A DNA stretch of 50,645 nucleotides from SIG701 sp045577175 (GCA_045577175.1 JAZNHT010000019.1:1-50645), one strand, 5' to 3'. Positions 31,950 through 41,173 are shown, counted from the first letter of the stretch. Translations and numbers: made by a program. The notes: a model not told the origin generated them from the sequence alone.

Positions 31950-31967
31950 ATGGTATTATTTTACCAT
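31950..31967. promoter_or_regulatory. Operator-like palindrome over the XRE gene promoter
   Basis: ATGGTA-TTATTT-TACCAT, an inverted repeat spanning a candidate minus-strand -10 TAAAAT (31963-31958), 24 bp upstream of the XRE start codon. Confidence 0.5.
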
Positions 31968-32065
31968 GAAACACGCATTGACAGAAGAGAGTAGCCGTTG
32001 AGTTCGCTCAAACATTGGTTGTGTTTGTTGACAACCGACGGTTGAGCAAGCTCTTCATTCGTGTT

Positions 32066-34207
32066 TCACGCCTCAAAATCGAACACGGCGCGGCCGTTCT
32101 CCATCTTCAGTCGAGCGTCGAATTTGTTTCCCGTCCGTTTGGATACGAATCCGCTGAGCTTCTCCGTCCGCCCTACGGTAAGCAGCTGCTCCACGCTTGC
32201 TTTCGGGATCACTCTGCCGCAGATCGGGGAGAAAATGCTGAATTTACAGCCGTTTTCCTTATATCCGCTGCATCCGTATCCGCGGCGGGTGCGTCGCACG
32301 TCCATGCCGCAAAGCGGGCATTTGCCAACGATATCCCCGAAAAATCCTGTATCTGTATCTGCCTCGGGGGCGACCGATTGCTTTTCAAACACGGCGGCGA
32401 TCTCGCCCTCCGCAATCGCTACGCTGTCACGCACGCTCGACTCTCCGCGGAAGACCCGTTTCAGCGCTCGTCCGACCTCGGCAGTCTTATATTTGTCCAT
32501 ACCGATGCCCATCTGCGAGAGGGATTCGATGAGGAACTCTCCGTCAGGCAGGATCGTGTACAAGTCCTTTTTCAGATCGATGTATCCCGATTTGCGCGCG
32601 TTGTCGATGATGCCCGTGCGCGTCGCCTCCGTGCCAAGCTCGAGTCCCTCAAACATCGCGCGGTATTCTTCAATATCATCGCCGTCCTCCTCCGCCCGTT
32701 CAGCGGCAGCGGCTTTCTCCTCGCGGAACGGATTCTTGAGGTAATTGTTCAGCGTTTCGATCGTGTAGTGCTTCGGCGGACTCGTCTCTTTCTCCGTCGG
32801 TTTGAAATCGATGTTGACCACATCGCCCTTCTTCAAAGGCGGCAGGATCTTGTCCTTCTGCGATCCGTCGTCGTACTTCATCCAGCCGCGCTCAAGGATG
32901 ACGGTGCCCTTGAGGGTAAACTCCTCCAGCGGATTTGCGACATCACCCACAGCAATCTTGATCTCCGTGCGGTCAACGATACAGTCCTCCGCGCAGAACA
33001 CAGCGGCAAAACGGCGGAACACGGTTGAATACACCTGCATCTCGCGCTCGGTGAGCTGGTTTTTGTTCGGAATCTTGTACGTTGGTGTGAGCGCGGAGTG
33101 CGACTCGATTTTCGAATCGTCGAAGATATTTTTCCCGTCCTTAAAAACAAGCGGATACCCAAGTTTTTTCGCGCCCTCGATGATTTTTCGGATCTTATCC
33201 TTCTCTGCTGTGGCGAGGTACTCGGAGTTCGTTCGCGGATAGGTAAGGTATCCCTTCTCATACAGCCCCTGCACGATCTCCAGACTCTCCGTCATGGACA
33301 TCTTATATTTTTTACTGAGCACGTTCTGCAGTTTTGTGAGCGAGAACAGCTTGCCGGGCGCGAGTTTATCCTTTTTATGCTTGACGGACGTGACCGTTGC
33401 ACCGGCGGCGTTATATGTATCGCACAGTCTCTGCGCATCCGCAAGGTGATTTTTGTCGAATTTCTGCTTGCTCGTCAGCTCGACAACCTCGCCGTCCGTC
33501 TCCGCACGGCTGACGACAGCGTAGTAAATCTCCGGCTTGAAATTACGGATTGCCATATCGCGCTCGTAGATCGCACGGACGATCGGCACGATGACACGTC
33601 CGACGCGCAGAAGCGCGCCTGTTTTGAGGGTAGCGTACCGCGTGAGATTGACGCCGTAGAGCCAATCGATATATGTACGGGCGTAGCCTTCGTTTGCGAG
33701 ATTGTCGTACTCCGTTTCCGTTTTCATCTCCGTGAGTGCCTGCACAACCGTCTCGGGCGTCTGATCCGGCAGCCACAGCCGGTACTGCTCTTTTTCCCCT
33801 TGCAAGGCATGGCGCACGCAAAGGCGCACGATGATCTCACCCTCGCGGTCGGCATCTCCTGCGTTGACTACGCGCGTGACATCGGGGCGGTTGACAAGCG
33901 TTTTTATCGTCTCAAACTGCTTGACAACGCCTGCGTCGCGGGAGCCGTCCGCGTTTTTTCGAAGGTCAAATCGGAACTCCGTCGGGAAGCACGGCAGATT
34001 CTTCATCGACCAGCGCGTTCCGTCCGGATTCGGATTGTACGTTTCAATATCGGCAAGAGAGAACAGGTGACCGAACGCCCATGTGACGATGTATCCGCCA
34101 CACTCGATGTAACCGTCGCGGCGTGTGGGGCGCGTGTTCGTGTGTACCGAGATCGCGTCCGCGATATTCCGCCCGAGCGATGGTTTTTCCGCGATGATGA
34201 CGACCAT
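32066..34207 (-). CDS. topB: DNA topoisomerase III
   Basis: A 713-residue type-IA topoisomerase. The N-terminal TOPRIM domain starts VVIIAEKPSLGRNIADAI and has the metal triad in NAGDADREGEIIVR (near residue 115). The catalytic tyrosine lies in EKGYLTYPRTNSEYL near residue 318. LLRVGRVIVPIVRAI is the conserved Gly-Arg region. The C-terminus adds a zinc-ribbon-like module (GKCPLCGMDVRRTRRGYGCSG, then NGCKFSIF). It decatenates DNA intermediates. It has a strong AAAGGAGGGAG site and lies downstream of the suf genes. Confidence 0.95.
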   Translation of the reverse strand: MVVIIAEKPSLGRNIADAISVHTNTRPTRRDGYIECGGYIVTWAFGHLFSLADIETYNPNPDGTRWSMKNLPCFPTEFRFDLRKNADGSRDAGVVKQFETIKTLVNRPDVTRVVNAGDADREGEIIVRLCVRHALQGEKEQYRLWLPDQTPETVVQALTEMKTETEYDNLANEGYARTYIDWLYGVNLTRYATLKTGALLRVGRVIVPIVRAIYERDMAIRNFKPEIYYAVVSRAETDGEVVELTSKQKFDKNHLADAQRLCDTYNAAGATVTSVKHKKDKLAPGKLFSLTKLQNVLSKKYKMSMTESLEIVQGLYEKGYLTYPRTNSEYLATAEKDKIRKIIEGAKKLGYPLVFKDGKNIFDDSKIESHSALTPTYKIPNKNQLTEREMQVYSTVFRRFAAVFCAEDCIVDRTEIKIAVGDVANPLEEFTLKGTVILERGWMKYDDGSQKDKILPPLKKGDVVNIDFKPTEKETSPPKHYTIETLNNYLKNPFREEKAAAAERAEEDGDDIEEYRAMFEGLELGTEATRTGIIDNARKSGYIDLKKDLYTILPDGEFLIESLSQMGIGMDKYKTAEVGRALKRVFRGESSVRDSVAIAEGEIAAVFEKQSVAPEADTDTGFFGDIVGKCPLCGMDVRRTRRGYGCSGYKENGCKFSIFSPICGRVIPKASVEQLLTVGRTEKLSGFVSKRTGNKFDARLKMENGRAVFDFEA

Positions 34208-34228
34208 ATTCTCCCTCCTTTATGAATG

Positions 34229-34255
34229 AGCCGGACAATGGGTTACACTGTCCGG
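34229..34255 (-). other. Hairpin between sufB/D and topB
   Basis: The 8-bp stem GCCGGACA/TGTCCGGC with an 11-nt loop lies between the two genes. It has no T-run on the minus strand, so it is perhaps an mRNA-processing or attenuating structure rather than a full terminator. Confidence 0.45.
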
Positions 34256-34263
34256 CGATAATT

Positions 34264-35181
34264 TTATGCCAAAAATCCGTTAATGATCTGCTCCTCGGCT
34301 TCCTTTTCGGTAAGACCGAGCGTCATGAGCTTCGTGAGCTGTTCACCTGCAATCTTGCCGATCGCGGCTTCGTGAATGAGCGATGCATCGACGTGACGCG
34401 CCTCGATCTGCGGGCTTGCGAGCACAACGGCATCATCCATGATGATCGCATCGCACTCGGTATGCCCTGCGCAAGGGGCCGAGCCGATAATGCGGCTCAA
34501 AAACTCCTGCTTGCTCTTTTCCTTCGCGACACTGCGCGAGATCACCTTCACGGACGATCCCTCGCCGTTCATCTCGACAGCGAAATCGGTGACGGCGGTC
34601 TGCTCACCGACGGTCATGATCTTCTCACGAACGACGAGGCTTGCGCCTGCGGCAACATCGCCGACCGTCTTGCGTGTTGTATCGTCGATACCGCCGATCT
34701 GCGTTGTCTCCATCTCCAGATGCGCTCCCTCATCAAGATGCACGACCGTAGTCGGATTCATGAAGCGCTTGCCACTTCCCTCGCCCTCGCCGTAGTGCTT
34801 CTCGACATAGCGGACGCGCGCGTTCTTCGCAAGATGAAACGTATGGATACCGTCATGGGCGGAATCGCCGCAGCCTGCGTTATGGATACCGCATCCGGCG
34901 ATAATGACGACATTGGCGTCCTCACCGATGAAGAAATCGTTGTACACCATATCCTTCAGCCCTGTCTCACTGATGACGACGGGGATATGGACGCTCTCGT
35001 TCTTCGTGCCGGGCTTGATGATGATGTCGATGCCGGGCTTGTCCGTTTTCGTTTGAATATCGATGTTCGCCGTGGTATTTCTGCCGCCGGCATGTCCGTT
35101 TTCGCGAATATTGTACGCGCCTACGGGCAAGGCATCCAGCTCGGCGACCTCTTTGAGCAGCTTCAGTTTAATAGCATCCAT
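34264..35181 (-). CDS. SufB/SufD-family Fe-S scaffold protein
   Basis: A 305-residue protein of the SufBD fold (right-handed parallel beta-helix): VHIPVVISETGLKDMVYNDFFIGEDANVVIIAGCGIHN, GEGSGKRFMNPTTVVHLDEG, CAGHTECDAIIMDDAVVLASPQIEA and HEAAIGKIAGEQL. The Cys of GHTECDAIIM and the Glu/His near the C-terminus correspond to cluster-binding positions of SufB. It is shorter than Bacillus SufB (about 465) and overlaps sufC by one base, with no sufS, sufU or sufD nearby. That matches the reduced two-gene SufBC systems of anaerobes. Confidence 0.88.
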   Translation of the reverse strand: MDAIKLKLLKEVAELDALPVGAYNIRENGHAGGRNTTANIDIQTKTDKPGIDIIIKPGTKNESVHIPVVISETGLKDMVYNDFFIGEDANVVIIAGCGIHNAGCGDSAHDGIHTFHLAKNARVRYVEKHYGEGEGSGKRFMNPTTVVHLDEGAHLEMETTQIGGIDDTTRKTVGDVAAGASLVVREKIMTVGEQTAVTDFAVEMNGEGSSVKVISRSVAKEKSKQEFLSRIIGSAPCAGHTECDAIIMDDAVVLASPQIEARHVDASLIHEAAIGKIAGEQLTKLMTLGLTEKEAEEQIINGFLA

Positions 35182-35915
35182 TATGCGCGCACCCCCTCTA
35201 CCTTATCGGCGAGCACGCTGCAAGTGCCGCTGTCCACGCCAGAAAGAAGCTCGGGCAAAAGCTCCGTGCGCGGTCCGACTGCGGCAAGCTCGCCTGCCTT
35301 GACGACCACGATCGTGTCGGCGATATTGAGGATTCTCTCCTGATGGCTGATGATGAGAATATTGCCGTGCGTCTCAGCGTGCATTTTTTCAAACACACGG
35401 ATGAGGTTATTGAAGCTCCATAGGTCGATACCTGCCTCCGGCTCGTCGAAAATGGACAGCTTCGTGCCGCGGGCAAGCACCATGGCGATCTCGATTCTTT
35501 TGAGCTCGCCGCCCGAAAGGCTGGCGTTCAGCTCGCGGTCGATGTAATCGCGTGCGCAGAGACCGACCTCGGACAAAAGCGCGCAGGCGGCGTCCACGTC
35601 CGTTTTCTTCCCTGCCGCGAGGCTTAAAAGATCCTTCACGCGCAGTCCTTTGAAGCGGACAGGCTGCTGGAATGCGTAGCTGATACCGAGATTCGCACGC
35701 TCGGTGATGGATTTGTCGGTAATATCGACACCGTCGAAATAGATTTTGCCGGAAGTCGGCTGATAGATACCGGCTATGATCTTGGCAAGGGTAGATTTTC
35801 CGCCTCCGTTCGGACCGGTAATCGCCACGAAGCGATCGTCGATCTTCAGATTTATATCATGCAGAATTTCGCGCCCTCCGCCGACGTCAAAGCCGACGTG
35901 CTGCAATTCAAGCAT
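35181..35915 (-). CDS. sufC: Fe-S assembly ATPase SufC
   Basis: A 244-residue ABC-type ATPase. Walker A is GPNGGGKSTLAK (near residue 36), the SufC-type Q-loop YAFQQPVRFKGLRV, ABC signature LSGGELKRIEIAM, Walker B LSIFDEPEAGIDLW, and H-loop ISHQER. The PEAGIDLWSF stretch is characteristic of SufC. The TTG-initiated longer frame (35927) would overlap the GGAGG site; the ATG at 35915 follows it properly. It energises cluster assembly on the partner encoded next. Confidence 0.95.
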   Translation of the reverse strand: MLELQHVGFDVGGGREILHDINLKIDDRFVAITGPNGGGKSTLAKIIAGIYQPTSGKIYFDGVDITDKSITERANLGISYAFQQPVRFKGLRVKDLLSLAAGKKTDVDAACALLSEVGLCARDYIDRELNASLSGGELKRIEIAMVLARGTKLSIFDEPEAGIDLWSFNNLIRVFEKMHAETHGNILIISHQERILNIADTIVVVKAGELAAVGPRTELLPELLSGVDSGTCSVLADKVEGVRA

Positions 35916-35965
35916 AGTTTCCTCCAATAAAAAGGGATTTCGATAAAGAAAATCTTTATCATATC

Positions 35966-35994
35966 ATTATATTCCCAATATATCCGTTTGTCAA
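35966..35994 (-). promoter_or_regulatory. Promoter of the suf operon
   Basis: On the minus strand, perfect TTGACA (35994-35989), 17-bp spacer, perfect TATAAT (35971-35966). The leader of about 45 nt contains AAAGATTTTCTTT, a small inverted repeat that could be a regulator site. Confidence 0.88.
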
Positions 35995-36024
35995 CAGAAT
36001 TTTTTGATTTTTTGATAAAAATGC

Positions 36025-36048
36025 AAAAAGAACGGGCATCCGCCCGTT
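36025..36048 (-). terminator. Terminator of the second lipoprotein gene
   Basis: On the minus strand, AACGGGC/GCCCGTT with a 4-nt loop, followed by CTTTTTGC. Confidence 0.85.
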
Positions 36049-36057
36049 CCGTTTGAT

Positions 36058-37161
36058 TCATTGATTCTCTTCAAAAAACGCGAGATACCCCTCCGGATCA
36101 AAGTGCGGATAGTCACCGTGCTGACGCGTCTGCCCAGGCTTATCGACACGGACGATTTCCACCGTCTTACCGCTTTCGGAGAGCAGCTTGTACAGCGGCA
36201 TCGCATTGAGCGTCGCTTTCGTTGTGGTATCCGTGGTGGAGAAATAGATTTTCGTTGCCGGGAAATAGCCCTGCTTGACGCCTTTCTCGACGTTCGCATA
36301 CAGAGGATCAAACTCCGCACCGATCAAGGCGAGGAATTTCTCCTCGGTAAGCTCCGTATCGGTAATACCGTATGCGTTACGTATCGGGCTTTGGTGATCG
36401 GCATGACCGAAATACTGATTCGTGAGGCAGCAGAGAGGGTACTGCAAAATGACCGCCTTGACGCGCTCCCCGAGCAGGTAGCAGGCGTTCAGCGTAGTCA
36501 TTGCTCCGTTGCTCGCACCGATCATGTAACAGCCGTCCTCAACATTGTACGTCTCAACCATATGCTCATAGAAATCGACGCAGGCGTTACGGCACAGATC
36601 GTTTCCGTACAAATTGTCGGCATAATTCTGGCAACCTGCAACGATATATCCGGCGGCGAGAAGCGTCTCAATCGTCGGATTGCTGTACCAGAGCGAAGCA
36701 TCGTCCGTACCGTTATAGTTTGCGGGATCGCGGACGTAGTCGGGATCATCAAACGGCACGTACATCGTGCGCTTCGTCCAGTTGGCGTACTGTGCGGAGC
36801 CGTCCATTTTCCAACCGTTTCCGTGATTGCAGATGACAAACGGATACGGCTCGGCGCGCTCGGGATCGTAGGCGGGCGGCAGATAGACGAAGCACCAGTC
36901 GTTCCCTTCTCCGCCGAATTTGTAAATCAGCGGTGCGTCACGGGGTACGCTCACTTCAGCCTGCGGTGGCTCACTCTCAATCGCGGTATCCTCGGACTCC
37001 GTCTCCCGGGCAGTCGTTTCGGGCGGATTTGTTTCACTCGCAAAAGAATCGTCTCCGCTTACGGCAGGCTGTGCGCCATCTCCCTGTGCGGTACATGAGG
37101 CAAGCAAAAAAAGCGGCAGCACCAACAAAGACATCAAAAACAGTCTAATCACGTTCCCCAT
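36058..37161 (-). CDS. Lipoprotein alpha/beta hydrolase (esterase-like)
   Basis: A 367-residue surface lipoprotein. Start MGNVIRLFLMSLLVLPLFLL with lipobox LLASC (lipid on the Cys), then an acidic Ser/Thr/Pro linker to about residue 75. The hydrolase core has PFVICNHGNGWKMDG (oxyanion region), the elbow GASNGAMTTLNACYLLG (nucleophile Ser), and GQTRQHGDYPHFDPEGYLAF with the likely catalytic His near the end. The frame is open to 37248, but GGAGAG precedes the ATG at 37161. It resembles the lipoprotein at 28234 in layout, not closely in sequence. Substrate unknown. Confidence 0.82.
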   Translation of the reverse strand: MGNVIRLFLMSLLVLPLFLLASCTAQGDGAQPAVSGDDSFASETNPPETTARETESEDTAIESEPPQAEVSVPRDAPLIYKFGGEGNDWCFVYLPPAYDPERAEPYPFVICNHGNGWKMDGSAQYANWTKRTMYVPFDDPDYVRDPANYNGTDDASLWYSNPTIETLLAAGYIVAGCQNYADNLYGNDLCRNACVDFYEHMVETYNVEDGCYMIGASNGAMTTLNACYLLGERVKAVILQYPLCCLTNQYFGHADHQSPIRNAYGITDTELTEEKFLALIGAEFDPLYANVEKGVKQGYFPATKIYFSTTDTTTKATLNAMPLYKLLSESGKTVEIVRVDKPGQTRQHGDYPHFDPEGYLAFFEENQ

Positions 37162-37266
37162 AATACTCTCCTTTGAAAACCATCTCGTTATATCTATTAT
37201 AAAAGCACCGCACACGTTTGGCAATAGATAAAACGGACATATTTGCAAAAAACGTGTCAGCAGTCA

Positions 37267-37299
37267 GATAAAAAACCGCCGCACCGAGCGGTGCGGCGG
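37267..37299 (-). terminator. Terminator after pfkA
   Basis: On the minus strand, the 10-bp stem CCGCCGCACC/GGTGCGGCGG with a 4-nt loop, then TTTTTTATC. Confidence 0.9.
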
Positions 37300-37308
37300 C
37301 AAAAAGCG

Positions 37309-38373
37309 TTACTGTGCGAGGTCGTTGACCATGGCGTAGTACTTGCGGAACTCTTCCTTCTTCTCCGCAATAACTCGCTCCATAGCCGCCTTCTCCTCGG
37401 CGGAGAATTTCTCAAGCATACCGTCCTTGAGCGTGCCCTTGTAATAGTGGTCGAGACACTGGGAGTACAGAATATCGACAGCGACGATCTCGCTGTTCTT
37501 CTGGCAGAGAACGAGATTGCTCTTGCCTGCAAGCAGCTGATCCACTGCGGCTACGCCGAGCTTCGTTGCAAGCACGCGGTCAGCAAGCGTCGGATCGCCG
37601 CCGCGGACAACGTGTGCGAGACACGCATACTTCGTCTCAACGTCTGTCTGCTCCTCAATTCTCTTAGCGAGACCGGGAGCGAACTTCTCCACACCCTCGG
37701 AAACGATGACGAGGAAGCTGCGCTTGCCGTCTGCGCGGAGACGGCGGATCTTTTCCATGCATGCCTCTTCGTCGAAAGCGACCTCGGGAATGACAACAGC
37801 GACAGCACCGAGCGCCATAGCGGTATTCAGAGCAATATCGCCCGCACCGCGTCCCATAACCTCAACTACGTTGCATCGAGCGTGGGATTCACAGGTGTCT
37901 CTGAGACGGTCCGCCATCTGAAGAACGGTGTTCATCGCGGTATCAAAGCCGATCGTCATCTCGGTAGCGGTAATGTCGTTGTCGATCGTGCCCGGGATAC
38001 CGATCGTCGGAATGCCGCGCACGGAAAGATCGGTCGCACCGCGGAAGGTGCCGTCGCCGCCGATGGCAACGATACCGTCGATCTCGTGCTTCTTGCAGAC
38101 TTCGATGGCGCGCTGCATACCCTCCTCCGTCTTGAACTCAAGGCAACGGTCGGAATAGAGGAAGGTGCCGCCGCGGCTTATGATGTTGGAGACGTTGCGC
38201 GCCTTCATATCGATCATTTCGTCATGGATCAGTCCACGGTATCCTCCGATGATACCAACAACCTCAACACCGCGAGAGAGAGCTGCGCGGGTGACGGCAC
38301 GGACTGCCGCGTTCATACCGGGGGCATCACCGCCTGAGGTAAGTACGCCGATTTTTCTGAATTTCTTTTCCAT
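37309..38373 (-). CDS. pfkA: ATP-dependent 6-phosphofructokinase
   Basis: A 354-residue glycolytic enzyme. GVLTSGGDAPGMNAAVRAV forms the nucleotide site, followed by GGDGTFRGA and GIPGTIDNDI. The Gly in GGDG and the Gly of PGTIDND mark the ATP-using type; pyrophosphate enzymes have Asp and Lys there. EVMGRGAGDIAL and the C-terminal LGVAAVDQLLAG complete the fold; it is some 30 residues longer than the 320-residue Bacillus enzyme. The ATG at 38373 has AAGGAG before it; the frame extends to 38475 without a site. Confidence 0.95.
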   Translation of the reverse strand: MEKKFRKIGVLTSGGDAPGMNAAVRAVTRAALSRGVEVVGIIGGYRGLIHDEMIDMKARNVSNIISRGGTFLYSDRCLEFKTEEGMQRAIEVCKKHEIDGIVAIGGDGTFRGATDLSVRGIPTIGIPGTIDNDITATEMTIGFDTAMNTVLQMADRLRDTCESHARCNVVEVMGRGAGDIALNTAMALGAVAVVIPEVAFDEEACMEKIRRLRADGKRSFLVIVSEGVEKFAPGLAKRIEEQTDVETKYACLAHVVRGGDPTLADRVLATKLGVAAVDQLLAGKSNLVLCQKNSEIVAVDILYSQCLDHYYKGTLKDGMLEKFSAEEKAAMERVIAEKKEEFRKYYAMVNDLAQ

Positions 38374-38422
38374 TGCAAAAAACTCCTTATTTATCACACA
38401 ATTAGTTTCTTCCCAATAGGAT

Positions 38423-38451
38423 ATTTTAATACATAACTGCGAAGAAATCAA
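38423..38451 (-). promoter_or_regulatory. Promoter of pfkA
   Basis: On the minus strand, TTGATT (38451-38446), 17-bp spacer, TAAAAT (38428-38423). Confidence 0.75.
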
Positions 38452-38532
38452 GTGGAAAATCGCATTTTCTGACATTTTGAGAAATATTTTTCTCTTTTTG
38501 CAAGGATTCTTTTCTCCATACTACACTTTTTG

Positions 38533-38561
38533 TTGCAATCGGGAGAAAAATATGGTATACT
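38533..38561 (+). promoter_or_regulatory. Promoter of the aminotransferase-obgE unit
   Basis: TTGCAA (38533-38538), 17-bp spacer, TATACT (38556-38561), divergent from the pfkA promoter. Confidence 0.75.
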
Positions 38562-38628
38562 GTACAGTGATAAAATTTGATGAAAGGACGGTGTGCCGCA
38601 TACCGCGGTGCATCGACGGTATATACTT

Positions 38629-39819
38629 ATGGAATACAGAATCTCCGACAACCTCGCGGCTTTGAAGCCCTCCGCCATCCGCGAAATTTTCAAGAGCCTC
38701 ACAGACCCGACGATTATCAGCTTTGCGGCAGGCAATCCGTCGCCGCTCTCCTTCCCCGCAAAGGAGCTTGCGGTCATCTCCGCGGATATTTTCGCAAACG
38801 ATTCCACCGCCGCGCTCCAGTACGGCATCACGGAAGGCTATCCGCCGCTCAGACGTGCCGTTGCCGAGAGAATTAAGCGTATGTTCCATATCGGGCGCGA
38901 TTTTGACACGACGGTTATCACCTCCGGCGGTCAGCAGGGACTCGAGCTGACCTGCCGTGCACTCTGCAATCCCGGCGACGTCGTTCTCTGCGAGAATCCG
39001 AGCTTCATCGGTGCGCTCAACTGCTTCCGCGCCGTCGGTGCCAAGACGGTCGGCGTTGACCTCGGTGAGGACGGCATGGATCCGGATGCACTCGAAGCGG
39101 CACTCAAGGCAAATCCGAACGCACGCCTGATCTATGTAATCCCGACGTTCCAGAATCCGGGTGGCATCACGACAACGTATGAAAAGCGCGTGAAGATTTA
39201 CGAGCTGGCGAAGAAATACGGCGTGATGATCCTTGAGGACAACCCATACGGGGAGCTTCGCTTCGCCGGAACGGATATTCCAACGATCAAGAGCATGGAT
39301 GAGGACGGCATCGTTGTCTACTGCTCCTCCTTCTCCAAGATTCTCTCCGCAGGTATGCGCGTCGGCTACATCTGCGCGCCCGAGGCACTCGTACAGAAGA
39401 TGGTTGTCGCCAAGCAGGGCGAGGACGTGCACACAAACGTCCTCTCGCAGATGCTCTGCTACCGCTACATGACCGAGTACGACATGGACGCCCACATCAA
39501 GGAAATCTGCGATCTGTACGGTCAGAAATGCGCTCTGATGCTTTCGTGCCTCGACGAGCACATGCCGAAGGAAATTCGCTACACGCGTCCCGAGGGCGGT
39601 CTGTTCATCTGGTGCACGCTCCCCGACTCGATCCCGATGAACGAATTTGTCCGCCGCGCGATTGAAAAGAAGGTAGCAGTCGTGCCCGGCACGGCGTTCA
39701 ACTGCGATACGGAAGCACCGTCGCAGTCCTTCCGTCTGAACTACTCCACCCCGTCCGATGACGATATTATGAGAGGCATCCGCATCCTCGGCGAGCTCGC
39801 CGCAGAGATGCTCGGCTGA
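38629..39819 (+). CDS. PLP-dependent aminotransferase (class I, LysN/2-aminoadipate type)
   Basis: A 396-residue fold-type-I aminotransferase related to the domain of MocR proteins and LysN. It begins SDNLAALKPSAIREIFK; FAAGNPSP near residue 33, VITSGGQQGLEL (PLP phosphate loop), IPTFQNPGG (Asn/Asp contacts), ILEDNPYGELRF, and the Schiff-base Lys in SSFSKILSAGMRVGY near residue 238. ATG 38629 matches the family start but has a poor ribosome site; GTG 38593, 12 codons upstream, has AAAGGA before it. Probable substrates are aromatic or branched amino acids or 2-aminoadipate. obgE follows after 23 bp. Confidence 0.88.
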   Translation: MEYRISDNLAALKPSAIREIFKSLTDPTIISFAAGNPSPLSFPAKELAVISADIFANDSTAALQYGITEGYPPLRRAVAERIKRMFHIGRDFDTTVITSGGQQGLELTCRALCNPGDVVLCENPSFIGALNCFRAVGAKTVGVDLGEDGMDPDALEAALKANPNARLIYVIPTFQNPGGITTTYEKRVKIYELAKKYGVMILEDNPYGELRFAGTDIPTIKSMDEDGIVVYCSSFSKILSAGMRVGYICAPEALVQKMVVAKQGEDVHTNVLSQMLCYRYMTEYDMDAHIKEICDLYGQKCALMLSCLDEHMPKEIRYTRPEGGLFIWCTLPDSIPMNEFVRRAIEKKVAVVPGTAFNCDTEAPSQSFRLNYSTPSDDDIMRGIRILGELAAEMLG

Positions 39820-39842
39820 AATTGAAAAAGGATTGATATACC

Positions 39843-41150
39843 ATGTTTATTGATACGATACAAATTTCCGTCCGCGCCGGCAACGGCGGCAACGGATGCG
39901 TATCCTTCCGCCGCGAAAAATACGTTGCCAAGGGCGGTCCCGACGGCGGTGACGGCGGAAACGGCGGAAACATCGTGTTCCGCGTGGATCCGCACATGAA
40001 TACCCTGCTCGCCTTCCGTTACAAGCGGAAATTCGTTGCCGAAAACGGCGGCGACGGCAGCGGCTCGAAATTTCACGGCAAAAACGGCGCGGATGTCATC
40101 ATCAAGGTGCCGCTCGGCACGCTGCTCCGCGATCCCGAATCGGGAAAAATCATCCGCGATATGTCTGACGGTGAGGATTTCATCCTCTGCCGGGGCGGAC
40201 GCGGCGGCTGGGGAAACAAGCATTTCGCAACACCGACGAGACAGGTGCCGCATTTCTCAAAGCCCGGGTTGGAGGGCGAGGCGCGCGACGTGCTTCTTGA
40301 ACTGAAGCTGATCGCGGACGTCGGTCTTGCAGGACTTCCCTCGGCGGGCAAATCCTCGCTTCTTGCCGCCCTTTCCGCGGCACGCCCGAAAATTGCGGAC
40401 TACCATTTCACGACGCTTGAGCCGAATCTCGGCGTAGTCTCCACTGGAAGTGAGCGCGGATTCGTGATGGCGGATATTCCCGGTTTGATTGAGGGCGCGT
40501 CGAAGGGCGCGGGGCTCGGACACGATTTTCTCCGTCATATCGAGAGATGCCGTCTGATCGTACAGGTAATCGACGTCTCCGGCATGGAGGGACGTGCGCC
40601 GATTGACGATTTCCACACGATCGCGGAGGAGCTGGAGCGTTTCAGTCAGGATCTGGCGGACAAGCCGCGGATTCTGGTCGCAAACAAGGCGGATCTGCTC
40701 GATCCCGATACACTGCCGCCCGACGGTGAGCCGACGGAGGACGTGCAGAAGCTGATCGACGCGGCAAACGCGCTGGATTACAAGCTGATCTTCATCTCCG
40801 CCGCTACTAAGCAGAATCTGAAGGCACTGACGGACGAGATCGAGCGGATGCTCGCAACGCTTCCGCCTGTGACAACGTATGAGACGGAGATTCTGCCCTT
40901 CGATCCCGAAGCGGACAAGGAAGGTGCGGAAGCCGTCCGCATCCGCCGCGATGACAGCGGTGCGTTTGTCTGCGAGGGCGCGTGGCTGGATGCCCTCGTG
41001 CGCGGCATCAACTTCAATGAGAGAGAATCGGTCATGTTCTTCCAGCGGATGCTCATCCAGGGCGGCGTGATCGACAAGCTCCGTGCCGCCGGATGCGAGG
41101 AGGGCAACACCGTCCACCTCTGCGGCATCGAATTTGATTTTGTAGATTAA
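39843..41150 (+). CDS. obgE: GTPase Obg/CgtA
   Basis: A 435-residue GTPase for 50S assembly and growth control. The N-terminal glycine-rich Obg fold runs to about residue 158 (AGNGGNGCVSFRREKYVAKGG). The G domain has GLPSAGKSSLL, the switch TTLEPNLGVV, DIPGLIEGASKGAGLG and NKADL. The C-terminal OCT domain (about 345-430, RRDDSGAFVCEGAWLDALVRG) is present, as in Gram-positive enzymes. It is probably co-transcribed with the aminotransferase. Confidence 0.97.
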   Translation: MFIDTIQISVRAGNGGNGCVSFRREKYVAKGGPDGGDGGNGGNIVFRVDPHMNTLLAFRYKRKFVAENGGDGSGSKFHGKNGADVIIKVPLGTLLRDPESGKIIRDMSDGEDFILCRGGRGGWGNKHFATPTRQVPHFSKPGLEGEARDVLLELKLIADVGLAGLPSAGKSSLLAALSAARPKIADYHFTTLEPNLGVVSTGSERGFVMADIPGLIEGASKGAGLGHDFLRHIERCRLIVQVIDVSGMEGRAPIDDFHTIAEELERFSQDLADKPRILVANKADLLDPDTLPPDGEPTEDVQKLIDAANALDYKLIFISAATKQNLKALTDEIERMLATLPPVTTYETEILPFDPEADKEGAEAVRIRRDDSGAFVCEGAWLDALVRGINFNERESVMFFQRMLIQGGVIDKLRAAGCEEGNTVHLCGIEFDFVD

Positions 41151-41173
41151 AAAATGCTTGAAAGGAGCATATC

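Noticed and set aside
37309..38373. Pyrophosphate-dependent phosphofructokinase
   Set aside because: The diagnostic positions read GGDG and PGTIDND, the ATP type, not the Asp/Lys of PPi enzymes.
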